Source: a bacterium | GTDB lineage: Bacteria > Patescibacteriota > JABMPQ01 > JAQVVF01 | Assembly: GCA_030611905.1 (NCBI GenBank) | Contig: JAUWOX010000018.1 | Span: forward strand, 1 to 12,610 | Direction of reading: 5' to 3' | DNA: 12,610 nucleotides | Shown here: positions 1 to 7,805 of the stretch, piece by piece | Position numbering within the stretch: position 1 is the stretch's first letter | Layout of the letters: each line of letters begins with the position of its first letter | Notes under the pieces: generated by a model | Database searches by the model: none | What the model saw: the letters and a program-made list of their open reading frames with translations, nothing else | What the model was told of the DNA's origin: nothing | Program-made: the position numbers and the translations under genes

Positions 1-947
1 TTCCCGATGTTAGAGTGATTGTTTTTAATAAGGTGCCGGTGATGGCTATGTTGAGATTATCTACTAAATTGTCGGGCGGTAAGGCAAATTTGGCACAAGG
101 CGCGGTTGGTGTGGGGGTGGATATTTCTACTGGAGTAGCTATTTATGCAGTGGCAAAGTTGCCTGTTCGGAAAGAAGTTAAGGTTCATCCCGATACAAGT
201 CAAAAATTGGCTGGATTTGAAGTCCCTTTTTGGAAAGATATTTTGAAGATGTCTGTTGAGTGCCAGCTAGCTTCTGGATTGGGTTTTTTGGGGGTGGACA
301 TTGCAATAGATAATAAATATGGGCCTGAAGTGTTAGAGCTAAATGCTAGACCGGGCCTGGAGATTCAAAATGCTAATTTGTTGGGCTTAGCTAAAAGATT
401 GCAGAGAGTAGTCGGGTTGGATATTAAGACGATTGACAGAGGAGTGAGATTGGCCAAAGAGCTTTTTGGCGAGGCTTTGTCCAAGAAGGAGAAATTTAAG
501 GGCAAGAAGGTTTTGAAGTTGGTCGAGTTAGTAAGAATATTAAATAAAAAGGGGCGAAAGGAAATTGAGGTGAGGGCAAAGATTGATACGGGAGCAATGT
601 CTTCTTCTCTTGATGTGGATTTGGCCAGAAAATTAGGATATGGAGATCTATTAAAATTAATGAAAGACTATAAATTGGATCCAAAAATGAATGAGAGGCA
701 AGCAGATAGGCTAGCGGCTAAAGCCAAAAGGGAGCTGAGGGAACTTTCTGATGACGTGGTTGACGTGGTGGCAGTGCGATCAGCGCAGGGTTTGTCTTTG
801 CGGCCTTATATAAAACTTACTTTTGTTTTAGGAGGGGTAAAAAAAATCTCTACGGTTAACATAGCGGGGCGTGGGCAATTAAAATATCAGATGATTGTGG
901 GCAGGAAGGACATTAAGGGATTTTTGGTGAACATAGAAAGAAAATAA
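1..947 (+). CDS. ATP-grasp alpha-L-glutamate-ligase-like domain fused to a retropepsin-like (RimB-type) protease, 5' end cut off
   Basis: The reading frame is open from base 3, and the first visible residues (PDVRVIVF...VPVMAMLRL) are mid-domain, so the true start lies before the window; the GTG at 15 is not the start. The first half is the C-terminal part of an ATP-grasp domain of the alpha-L-glutamate ligase-like (RimK-related) family: a QGAVGVGVD stretch, GVDIAID, then ELNARPG, whose Glu (codon 336-338) and Asn (342-344) are the expected magnesium ligands. The second half, from about base 520, matches the family named ATP-dependent zinc protease (PF05618), which has a pepsin/retropepsin-like fold: IDTGA with the catalytic-type Asp at 585-587, VRSAQG, and an ending LKYQMIVGRKDIKGFLVN. 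A charged helical insert separates these motifs. The two activities are often separate neighbouring genes, so the fusion is notable. Inferred role: ligating an acidic amino acid or peptide and trimming the product. Substrate unknown. Confidence 0.82.
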   Translation, partial: PDVRVIVFNKVPVMAMLRLSTKLSGGKANLAQGAVGVGVDISTGVAIYAVAKLPVRKEVKVHPDTSQKLAGFEVPFWKDILKMSVECQLASGLGFLGVDIAIDNKYGPEVLELNARPGLEIQNANLLGLAKRLQRVVGLDIKTIDRGVRLAKELFGEALSKKEKFKGKKVLKLVELVRILNKKGRKEIEVRAKIDTGAMSSSLDVDLARKLGYGDLLKLMKDYKLDPKMNERQADRLAAKAKRELRELSDDVVDVVAVRSAQGLSLRPYIKLTFVLGGVKKISTVNIAGRGQLKYQMIVGRKDIKGFLVNIERK

Positions 948-959
948 ATAATTAAAAAT

Positions 960-3635
960 ATGAATATATTGAAGTATTGGTTTTTGCAGGGGCCGAATAT
1001 GTATTCTCGTAAATCGGTGGCTGTTTTTATGTTTAGAGTAGCTAAAAAGACTCAAGGGGTGTATAGGAAGAAGGATGAAACGGTTTTTTCGGCTTTGAAT
1101 AAAGTTTTTCCAAAGTTGAAAAAGTTAAAATATGGATTTTATACAAAGGGGAATGTGAGAAATTATAAATATTTTTCAGAGAAATCTTCTTCTTCTTCAT
1201 TGGTTTTAGGAATAGCCTCTTGTTTTTTGAAAAGAATTGGGATTGAGAGCGAGATTAGTGTGATTCATCATTATAGATTGGGGACAAGAAAGAAGTTATA
1301 TTTGATTTTGGGGTGTCCGTATCCAAAGAAGATATCTAAAACAGCTATTTATGCAATGAGATTGGCAATGGGAGTGTTTAGAGAAGTGATGATTGGAAAG
1401 GAGATAGACGATGAGAGGAGAACAGAGCGATTAAGAAAACTTTTTAGAACAGAAGATTTACCAGTAAAGACTTTATTGATTTTAAAGGAAGCGGAAAAGA
1501 GAAAAATCCCATTTACTCATTTGGCAGGGAAAAGTTTATTTCAACTAGGGCTGGGCAGGAATCAGGTCAGGTTAGATAGTTCAAACATTAACAGTGTTGT
1601 GGCAACACGATTAGCGAATCACAAGGATTATTTTAAAGAATTGTTTAAAAAGATTGGTGGGATGATTCCTGAAGGTTCAAGAGTTTATTCTTCTAATGAG
1701 GCAACAATTGTTGCGGAAAAATTAGGCTATCCAGTAGTTTTTAAACCCTGCGCAGGTACTTTTGGGCAGGGTGTGATAAATGTAGCTGATTCTAAAGAAA
1801 TTGTTCCAGCTTTTAACGAAGCCAAGAAGCATGGTAGTGGCGTGATTGTAGAAAAATTTATTGAGGGGAGAGATTATAGGGTTACTTTGGTGGATAATAA
1901 GGTTGTGGCAGCTACTAGGAGAATTCCAGCTAGGGTTAGGGGCGATGGGAAACATATAATACAGGAGTTGATTGAAATTGAGAATAAGAGTTCTGCAAGA
2001 TTAGAAAAGGCCGAAACGCCGTTGAAAAAGATAAAGATAGGCAAAGATACTAATAAGGTCTTAAAAAAGCAAGGCTTGACCTTGAAGTCCATTCCAAAAA
2101 AGAATCAAATTGCATATGTAAGAGCTAATGCAAATATTAGTACAGGTGGGGAAAGCATTGATGTCACTTCAAGAGTTCATCCAAAGACAGCAAGGATATT
2201 GAGTTTTGCAACAAGAGTAATGGGGATTCAAATGACTGGGGTAGATATAATTTGCTCGGATATTTCAAAGGAACTGGAGCGGGGTAGATGGGCTTTGATT
2301 GAGATGAACGCCAGGCCGGATATTGATATGCATCATTATCCATTTAAGGGTAAAAAGAGAAATGTAGCTGGGATGATTTTAGATATGCTCTTCAGAGGGA
2401 AGAAAAAGACAGGAATTCCTGTTTGGGCAATAACAGGAACAAATGGCAAAACAACAACTACTAGAATGATTGCCTATATATTAGAGGGCTTGAAAAAAAC
2501 GGTAGGCTTTACAACCACGGGAAATTTGTCAGTGGGGGATGCCCAGATTTATAATATTGGATCGGGCGCTAGTTCAGCAAGAGCCTTATTGCTTGACCCA
2601 AAGGTTCAATTAGCGGTTATTGAAGTGGCTCATTTAGGGATTATAACAAGCGGATTGGGTTATAAGTCTTCTGATGTAACAGTTATTACAAATTTAAAGG
2701 AAGATCATATTGGTGAAAGAGTTAAGGGATTAGAGCATCCAGAATTTATAAAAGATATTAATGATCTTTATAAAATAAAATCAGTTGTTGCGCGGCAAAC
2801 GCGAAGGCGAGGAGTATTGGTTTTAAATGCCGATGATGATAGGGTTGTTAAGATGGGCAAAGGATCAAAAGCAGAAAAATTGTATTTTTCAATGAAGGAT
2901 GATAATCAGGCTGTTTTAAGTCATTTGAAAGCAGGGGGTCGGGCAGTTTATTTGAGGAAGGATGGAATGATTATGTACAAGACGAAAGATAAAGAAACGG
3001 AAGTTATAAAAGCGAATATAATTCCTGCTACAGAAAAAGGGACAGTGAAACATAATGTGGCCAATGTTTTGGCAGCAATTGCGGCAACTTTGGGTTCAAA
3101 ATGTACTGATATCCCTTTGAAAGTAATAAGGGAAACATTAGGCAATTTTGAATCGAGTTTTGCTTTAAATCCAGGCAGAATGAATGTGGTTGATTGTCCT
3201 AATTTTAAGGTAATAATTGATTATGCTCATAATCCCGAGGGTTTTCAGAATATTTTTAATGCTATTGAGCATATTCCTTGCAAGAGGCGAGTGGGAGTTA
3301 TTAAATCAGCTGGAGATAGACCGAATGACTTTGTTGTTGAGTTGGGGGAAATGGCAGGTAAGTTTTTTGATAAAATTTATGTGAAAGATCCGTCAAAAGA
3401 GAAGCTGCGAGAGAGAAAAACAGGAGAAATTAGCAAGTTGTTGAAGAGGGGCGTTTTGAAGAGCGGTTTTTCAGAAGATAAGGTCGTGGTAGAAGTTGAT
3501 GAAATTAAGGCAGTAAAAAGAGCATTAAAGGATGCGAAAAAAGATGATTTGATTGTAATTTTTGCGCATGATATTGATAATGTGTACAAGTTGGTTGAAA
3601 AATGCAAAAAGCGAAGATCTTCTTCGATTAAATAA
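960..3635 (+). CDS. cphA: Cyanophycin-synthetase-like amide ligase (N domain + ATP-grasp + Mur ligase)
   Basis: The protein has 891 residues and the full CphA order and length. The start (MNILKYWFLQGPN) matches the usual CphA N-terminus (MKILK..RGPN), which supports the ATG at 960 although no Shine-Dalgarno site precedes it. The N domain spans about 1-210. The ATP-grasp domain spans about 220-475, with FKP (K262), a GTFGQG loop, RVRGDGKH, NISTGGESIDVT, and EMNARP with metal ligands E448 and N450. The Mur-ligase domain spans about 485-880, with P-loop GTNGKTTT (493-500), EVA at 555, VLNADD, NPGRMNV (737-743), DYAHNP (754-759) and an AGDRP motif. CphA joins Asp to a backbone and Arg to the Asp side chain, using ATP at both sites. 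Here the cyanobacterial ARGGILR motif reads AHLGIIT, and the N-domain GHxxEH segment is not recognisable, so the amino acids joined may not be Asp and Arg. The symbol marks family membership, not proven cyanophycin synthesis. It starts 12 bases after the upstream gene. Confidence 0.87.
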   Translation: MNILKYWFLQGPNMYSRKSVAVFMFRVAKKTQGVYRKKDETVFSALNKVFPKLKKLKYGFYTKGNVRNYKYFSEKSSSSSLVLGIASCFLKRIGIESEISVIHHYRLGTRKKLYLILGCPYPKKISKTAIYAMRLAMGVFREVMIGKEIDDERRTERLRKLFRTEDLPVKTLLILKEAEKRKIPFTHLAGKSLFQLGLGRNQVRLDSSNINSVVATRLANHKDYFKELFKKIGGMIPEGSRVYSSNEATIVAEKLGYPVVFKPCAGTFGQGVINVADSKEIVPAFNEAKKHGSGVIVEKFIEGRDYRVTLVDNKVVAATRRIPARVRGDGKHIIQELIEIENKSSARLEKAETPLKKIKIGKDTNKVLKKQGLTLKSIPKKNQIAYVRANANISTGGESIDVTSRVHPKTARILSFATRVMGIQMTGVDIICSDISKELERGRWALIEMNARPDIDMHHYPFKGKKRNVAGMILDMLFRGKKKTGIPVWAITGTNGKTTTTRMIAYILEGLKKTVGFTTTGNLSVGDAQIYNIGSGASSARALLLDPKVQLAVIEVAHLGIITSGLGYKSSDVTVITNLKEDHIGERVKGLEHPEFIKDINDLYKIKSVVARQTRRRGVLVLNADDDRVVKMGKGSKAEKLYFSMKDDNQAVLSHLKAGGRAVYLRKDGMIMYKTKDKETEVIKANIIPATEKGTVKHNVANVLAAIAATLGSKCTDIPLKVIRETLGNFESSFALNPGRMNVVDCPNFKVIIDYAHNPEGFQNIFNAIEHIPCKRRVGVIKSAGDRPNDFVVELGEMAGKFFDKIYVKDPSKEKLRERKTGEISKLLKRGVLKSGFSEDKVVVEVDEIKAVKRALKDAKKDDLIVIFAHDIDNVYKLVEKCKKRRSSSIK

Positions 3636-3644
3636 AATGGATTT

Positions 3645-4622
3645 ATGCTAAAAAGCACAGAAATTGCTGAAAGAATAAAGGAAACATATGGCAGAAATGC
3701 TTTGAGCTTAACATTGTCTCGTTTGGAGCATTTCTATTTGCGTTTATATCGGGCAACCGGGTTGGAAGAATATGCTTTGCCTGTTGCTTTGGAGTGGTTG
3801 GCAAACGAAGATAATTTAGTAGAAGTGGTTGCTAGCTTAGGGGACAGAGGAATGATCAAGAGAGCAAGTGAAAAAGTTTTTGAAGAATATGAGACTTGGG
3901 ATAGGAAGAAATTTATTGTAAGGAAAAAAATCTATGAGAAACATAAGGAGTTGTTGCTGTATATTTTGTTAGCACAATGGCTTGTAAAGCAGAAGAATTA
4001 TAAATTAGAAGGTTCGTTTTATAAGAAAATATTTACTTTTTTTTCACAGTTGGATTTGAAAAAAGAGTTTTTTTCTGATTTGGATGTTTTGAAATATGAT
4101 CCTATTCATGTTATTAATACTGTGTATTATTTATATCAGGCTGGAGTTGTTGATTTAAGGAGGGAATTGAAAGATAAGTTTTGTCAGGTTTTTTTAGCTT
4201 CTGAAAAATTCAGTGGGTACATGTATGAAAATATGGTGTATGGATTGACTCATTTCATTATAGCTGACTCTGGTTTTTATCAGCACTATATTAAAAGAGC
4301 AGATTTTGAATGGGTGTTTGATTATTTTGAAGGTAATACAGAAAGAATTTTGAAAGAGATAAATGTAGATATTATTGGTGAAGTAGGCATGTGTTATAAA
4401 TTATGTCGGCAGAAAGGGAAGGTGCGGCGTTTATGTGAAAAATTTGTAAGAGACTCATTTGACGAGAAGCTGGGATATATTCCGAGAAAAGGAAAGGATT
4501 TAAGCAGGACAGCGCATCGGAATATAGTAGCTTATTTATTATTGGTTGAAAATGATAGATTTTACGAGGGTCCTGATTTGAGCAGAGTGAATTTTTTGAA
4601 AGAAAAGTTTGTGGAAAATTGA
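3645..4622 (+). CDS. Helical protein of unknown function with conserved His/Glu motifs (possibly DUF3541-like)
   Basis: The product has 325 residues, no signal peptide and no clear membrane segment. It is rich in aromatic and charged residues and looks all-helical, in the manner of alpha/alpha-toroid proteins. Motif-like stretches are YENMVYGLTHFIIADSGFYQ (H203), FEWVFDYFEGN, DIIGEVGMC (E246, C250) and TAHRNIVAYLLL (H291). The pattern YGLTH...EVG...HRN...AYLL recalls DUF3541 proteins, but that assignment is from memory and unverified. The spaced His, Glu and His could form a metal or catalytic site; this is inference. The gene sits 9 bases after the cphA-like gene and 4 bases before an ATP-grasp ligase, so it probably acts in the same pathway, for example as a peptidase, a cyclase or a binding partner. 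An ATG at 3637 opens only a four-codon frame, so 3645 is chosen. It ends in TGA. No function is claimed. Confidence 0.75.
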   Translation: MLKSTEIAERIKETYGRNALSLTLSRLEHFYLRLYRATGLEEYALPVALEWLANEDNLVEVVASLGDRGMIKRASEKVFEEYETWDRKKFIVRKKIYEKHKELLLYILLAQWLVKQKNYKLEGSFYKKIFTFFSQLDLKKEFFSDLDVLKYDPIHVINTVYYLYQAGVVDLRRELKDKFCQVFLASEKFSGYMYENMVYGLTHFIIADSGFYQHYIKRADFEWVFDYFEGNTERILKEINVDIIGEVGMCYKLCRQKGKVRRLCEKFVRDSFDEKLGYIPRKGKDLSRTAHRNIVAYLLLVENDRFYEGPDLSRVNFLKEKFVEN

Positions 4623-4626
4623 GCTT

Positions 4627-5541
4627 ATGAAAGATGTAATATATAAAAATAGTGTTGTCGTGGTTACTTTGAAAAGGAAGTTGCCTTTTTTAAGATTAGC
4701 TAAGAGTGTTCATTTTCAGGTTGGTTATGGGTGTCGGCAGAGACGTTTTGCTTATTCTGATATTAATTACAGTGCTTGTTCTAGATTGGCCAAGGAGAAG
4801 AACTTATCGCGTGAATTAATGGAGAAGTGTGGGATAATTATTCCAAAAGGAGCAGAAGTTGATAGTTTTGACGGCTTAAAGAAAGAATATGATAGGCTGC
4901 AGAAGCCTGTGGTAATAAAGCCAGTGGCAGAGATGCAGGGCAGAGGTATAACAACTCTTATAAAGACTATTAAAGATGCAGAGAAAGCCTTTGAGATTGC
5001 TAAGAGCTACAATAAGACGGTTATAATTGAAGAGCAGATTGATGGAGAGGATTATAGACTTTTAATTATTAATAATAAATTTGTTGCTGGACTGAAGCGG
5101 ATGAGACCTTTTGTAATTGGAGATGGAAAAAAGAGCATAGAGGACTTGATAGACGAAGAGAATGAAAAAAGAACACACGGCAAGAAGTGGGTGAAGAAAA
5201 TTCTAATTGAAGATACTGTTCATGCTACTTTGAAAGAGCAGGGTTATGATTTAGAATCTGTGCCAAAGGAGGGAGAAAAAGTTTTGGCTAGAATGACAGG
5301 AAATATTAGTTCTGGAGGAATATCTGAAGATGTTACAGACAAGGTTTGTGATGAAAATATTGAATTAGCGAAACGGGCGGCAGCTCTTTTTGGCTTGGAA
5401 ATAGCAGGAATTGATTTTTTGACAACTGATATTACCAAGCCTATAGCAGATGTAGGTGGCGTTGTTGCAGAGATAAATCAGGATCCAGATTTAGTAATGC
5501 ATCAAAGTCCATATATCGGAAAACCAAGAAAGACAGCTTAG
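4627..5541 (+). CDS. CphA-type ATP-grasp ligase, interrupted or ended by an in-frame TAG
   Basis: This is a stand-alone ATP-grasp protein of 304 residues related to the central part of cyanophycin synthetase. The N-terminal region (VGYGCRQRR...SRLAKEKNLSRELMEKCGIIIPKGAEV) aligns with the segment that precedes the CphA ATP-grasp domain. Visible motifs are VVIKPV (K98), the MQGRGI loop, IIEEQIDGEDYRLLI (E135/E136), FVIGDGKKSIEDL, GNISSGGISEDVTD, GIDFL (D263) and AEINQDP (E282, N284). All expected ATP and magnesium residues lie before the stop, so the short form may be active. A TTG at 4609 would extend it six codons into the upstream gene; the ATG at 4627, four bases after the upstream TGA, is preferred. 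There is no Mur-ligase domain. The TAG at 5539-5541 falls within a region still matching relatives, and the frame stays open to a TAA at 5773 (see next entry). It probably adds one amino acid in the operon's pathway. Confidence 0.8.
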   Translation: MKDVIYKNSVVVVTLKRKLPFLRLAKSVHFQVGYGCRQRRFAYSDINYSACSRLAKEKNLSRELMEKCGIIIPKGAEVDSFDGLKKEYDRLQKPVVIKPVAEMQGRGITTLIKTIKDAEKAFEIAKSYNKTVIIEEQIDGEDYRLLIINNKFVAGLKRMRPFVIGDGKKSIEDLIDEENEKRTHGKKWVKKILIEDTVHATLKEQGYDLESVPKEGEKVLARMTGNISSGGISEDVTDKVCDENIELAKRAAALFGLEIAGIDFLTTDITKPIADVGGVVAEINQDPDLVMHQSPYIGKPRKTA

Positions 5542-5775
5542 GCATTAATTGATTATGTATTACCTAATTATAATGACGCTTGGATACCAATTTGGTTGGA
5601 AGGTAAGCAGGTAAAAGATGCGAGCACGGTTAGTAATTATTTGCAGGAAGTTCCAATGCTAATTAAGCAATATAAGACATATAATTCTAAGGATGTAATA
5701 GAGATTGAAAACCCGAAGGAAAAGTTGTATAATTATTTAATTGATCCTTTGACTTATGAAATAACGATTAAATAA
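5542..5775 (+). other. In-frame continuation of the ATP-grasp gene beyond TAG (77 codons)
   Basis: After the TAG at 5539-5541 the same frame runs 77 sense codons to TAA at 5773-5775, one base before the next gene's ATG at 5777. The start of the continuation (ALIDYVLPNYNDAWIPIW) lines up with the end of the ATP-grasp domain in the cphA-like protein (GMILDMLFRGKKKTGIPVW); the TAG sits at the position of G471 there and of a Ser in the next ligase (EDIASIIL). The remaining residues (for example LIDPLTYEITIK at the end) carry no Mur P-loop and match nothing I recognise. The segment is therefore coding in origin. It may be reached by amber read-through, be dead sequence after a recent nonsense mutation, or be split by a sequencing error. 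Separate translation from the ATG at 5656 is possible but would give only 39 residues. Confidence 0.75.
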
Positions 5776-5776
5776 A

Positions 5777-6793
5777 ATGAAGAATATTATTGAAAAAATA
5801 AAACCTTATGAGAAAGAACACATTGTTAGACTGATAGAACGAGCCTTGCAGATGGGAATCGAAGTTGACATTATTTCTTTAGAAGAGACAATTTATCAGC
5901 TTCGACATAAGGGATTAAATAAATATATAATAAAATCTATTTTGCCTTTTTGTGCTTGTAATGATAGATTGGTGACAAACAAGCAGATAACAAAAAATAT
6001 TTTGGAAAAGGCCGGGCTGAAAGTTGCAAAAGGATTAATGTTAGATAATTATGATCAAATAGAGAGCGCTTTGGATAAGGGAAGAATAAAATTTCCTTTG
6101 GTGGTGAAGCCAGTAGATGCGACTCGAGGCGCTGGCGTGACCGCCAATATTAAAAACAAAGAGGCTTTAAAAGAAGCTGTAAATGAGGTTAAAAAAGTTT
6201 GGGAGAATTGGAAAAAAGAGAAGAAGCTGATGAAAAAGATTTTGATTGAAGAATTTTTTGTTGGAAGGGATTATCGTTTTTTGGTCTTAGATAGAAAAGT
6301 ACTTGGAGTTGTTGAAAGAGAGTCGGCGCAGATAGAGGGGGATGGCACACGTTCAATAAAAAAATTAATAGAGGATCATAATAAGGGAGTAAAGTATGGG
6401 AGACCAAGACGAGATATTAATCTTTTGAAAATTGATAAGGAAGTTAAGGCGCGGCTCAGTGAGCGGAAGCTTGGGTTAGAGTCTGTTTTGTCAGAAGGTG
6501 ATATATTAAAATTGCGAGATAAGGCTAGTGTTTCGACAGGAGGCTTGTGTATTAATGCTACAGACAAAGCTGATAAGAAGTTTAAAGATGTAGCTAAAAA
6601 GGCGGTTAATGAGTGTGGGTTGAGATGGGCTGGTGTTGATATTTTGGCAAAAGATATTACTAATCCTGAATCTGATTATGTTTTAATAGAAATAAATGGT
6701 TCTCCTCAATATGCTTTGCATGAGGAGTGTGATATTGGAAAATGCGAGGATATTGCTTCAATAATATTGAAGAAAATATTTGAGATTAAATAA
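5777..6793 (+). CDS. ATP-grasp amide ligase, GshAB/CphA-like
   Basis: This complete ATP-grasp protein has 338 residues. The N-terminal part (about 1-85) resembles the segment that precedes the ATP-grasp domain of bifunctional glutathione synthetase GshAB, including NDRLVTNKQITKNILEKAGL. The ATP-grasp core follows: LVVKPVDATRGAGVT (K111), ILIEEFFVGRDYRFLVL, IEGDGTRSIKKLIEDHN, a SVSTGGLCINATDKAD stretch, WAGVDIL, and LIEINGSP with likely magnesium ligands E305 and N307. It shares the ordered motifs RDYR, GDG, S(T/S)GG and the final EIN with the two ligases upstream, which fits repeated duplication within one pathway. It begins one base after the TAA that closes the read-through frame of the upstream ligase, so translation may be coupled. 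No Shine-Dalgarno site is visible. The chemistry should be acyl-phosphate formation and amide-bond formation; the amino acid and acceptor cannot be read from the sequence. Confidence 0.83.
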   Translation: MKNIIEKIKPYEKEHIVRLIERALQMGIEVDIISLEETIYQLRHKGLNKYIIKSILPFCACNDRLVTNKQITKNILEKAGLKVAKGLMLDNYDQIESALDKGRIKFPLVVKPVDATRGAGVTANIKNKEALKEAVNEVKKVWENWKKEKKLMKKILIEEFFVGRDYRFLVLDRKVLGVVERESAQIEGDGTRSIKKLIEDHNKGVKYGRPRRDINLLKIDKEVKARLSERKLGLESVLSEGDILKLRDKASVSTGGLCINATDKADKKFKDVAKKAVNECGLRWAGVDILAKDITNPESDYVLIEINGSPQYALHEECDIGKCEDIASIILKKIFEIK

Positions 6794-6799
6794 TAGATT

Positions 6800-7795
6800 A
6801 TGTTTGAATTAAAAAGATATTTAAAAAATCCGATATTAGAACCAATCAAAGAGCATGTTTGGGAATCTAAGATGGTTTTTAATCCGGCAGTGGCAGTGAA
6901 AGATGATAAAATTCATGTTATTTATCGTGCCAGAGGAGATGATGAATTTAAGGGGGTTTTGGTATCGCGATTGGGATTGGCTGTATTTAAGAATGACGGG
7001 GTAACGCTTGAGAAAAGGCATGAAAAACCTGTTTTTGCGCCAACGGAATGGTATGAGCCAGCAGGCTGTGAAGATCCAAGGATTACAAAAGAAAACGGAT
7101 TATATTATTTGTTATATACTGCTTATTCGGGCATTGGAGAGGATTCTTTTTTGAAAAAGGAAGTGGTTAATGTTGCTATGGCATCGACCAAAGATTTTTT
7201 GAAATGGGAAAAGCATGGGCTTTTATTGCCGGAAGTTGATAAGCCTGAGAAGAACGGGGTTTTGTTTCCAGAGAAAATTCAGGGCAATTATGTTTGTTAT
7301 TATAGAATAGAGCCTCATATTTATGTGGCATATTCTAAAAGTTTAGATCATCCAGTTTGGAGGGGTCATAAAAAGGTTATGTCTTCAAGGCCTGATTCTT
7401 GGGATAGTGAAAAGATTGGCGCAGGAGCACCGCCTATTAAGACTGAATTAGGTTGGCTTTTTATATATCATGGCGTTGATAGAAGAGGTCCTTTGCGCCG
7501 TCAGATTAAAACTAAGGCTGGAACTGTGGATTATGAAAGAACTTATAGATTGGGAGTGATGTTGATTGACAAGGATGATCCTGAAAAAATACTTTATAGA
7601 TCTAAGGGTTGGATATTAGAACCCAAGGAGAGTTATGAGAAAGAGGGAATGGTGCCAAATGTAGTGTTTACTTGTGGAGCAGTAGTATTAAAGGATACTT
7701 TGTTTGTTTATTATGGTGGAGCAGATACTGTTGTGGCTTTGGCAACTTGCAAGTTGCCAGAATTATTAGAGGCTATTAAAAAGGACAAAATTTAA
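6800..7795 (+). CDS. Glycoside hydrolase family 130 protein (beta-mannoside phosphorylase/hydrolase-like)
   Basis: The 331-residue protein has the five-bladed-propeller motif set of family GH130: FNPAVAV followed by YRARGDDE near the start, GCEDPRI with the likely general acid D92, NGVLFPEKI, DSEKIGAGAPPI, GWLFIYHGVD, RLGVMLIDKDDPEKIL, GMVPNVVFTCGAV and YYGGADTVVALA near the end. Known GH130 members mostly phosphorolyse beta-1,4- or beta-1,2-mannosides, giving mannose-1-phosphate, and some hydrolyse them. Length and N-terminus are normal for a cytoplasmic member; there is no signal peptide. It starts 6 bases after the ATP-grasp gene and is followed 10 bases later by a GT4 glycosyltransferase. 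This places a sugar step in the same transcript as the amide ligases. The linkage it acts on is not determined here, and a biosynthetic rather than degradative role is possible. Confidence 0.88.
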   Translation: MFELKRYLKNPILEPIKEHVWESKMVFNPAVAVKDDKIHVIYRARGDDEFKGVLVSRLGLAVFKNDGVTLEKRHEKPVFAPTEWYEPAGCEDPRITKENGLYYLLYTAYSGIGEDSFLKKEVVNVAMASTKDFLKWEKHGLLLPEVDKPEKNGVLFPEKIQGNYVCYYRIEPHIYVAYSKSLDHPVWRGHKKVMSSRPDSWDSEKIGAGAPPIKTELGWLFIYHGVDRRGPLRRQIKTKAGTVDYERTYRLGVMLIDKDDPEKILYRSKGWILEPKESYEKEGMVPNVVFTCGAVVLKDTLFVYYGGADTVVALATCKLPELLEAIKKDKI

Positions 7796-7805
7796 TTGTT
7801 AAATT

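Noticed and set aside
15..17. GTG at 15 as the start of the first gene
   Set aside because: The frame is open upstream to the window edge, and the residues before it (PDVR) belong to the ATP-grasp domain, so the gene starts outside the window.
4609..4611. TTG start for the ATP-grasp gene
   Set aside because: It would overlap the upstream gene and add six residues with no family match; the ATG at 4627 directly after the stop fits better.
4620..4642. TGA recoded as glycine (as in some candidate-phyla bacteria)
   Set aside because: No long frame contains an internal TGA. Reading through the two gene-ending TGAs adds only a few codons before TAA.
5656..5775. Independent 39-residue gene from the ATG at 5656
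   Set aside because: The segment starts in the middle of a conserved continuation of the upstream protein and is better explained as its read-through or broken C-terminus.
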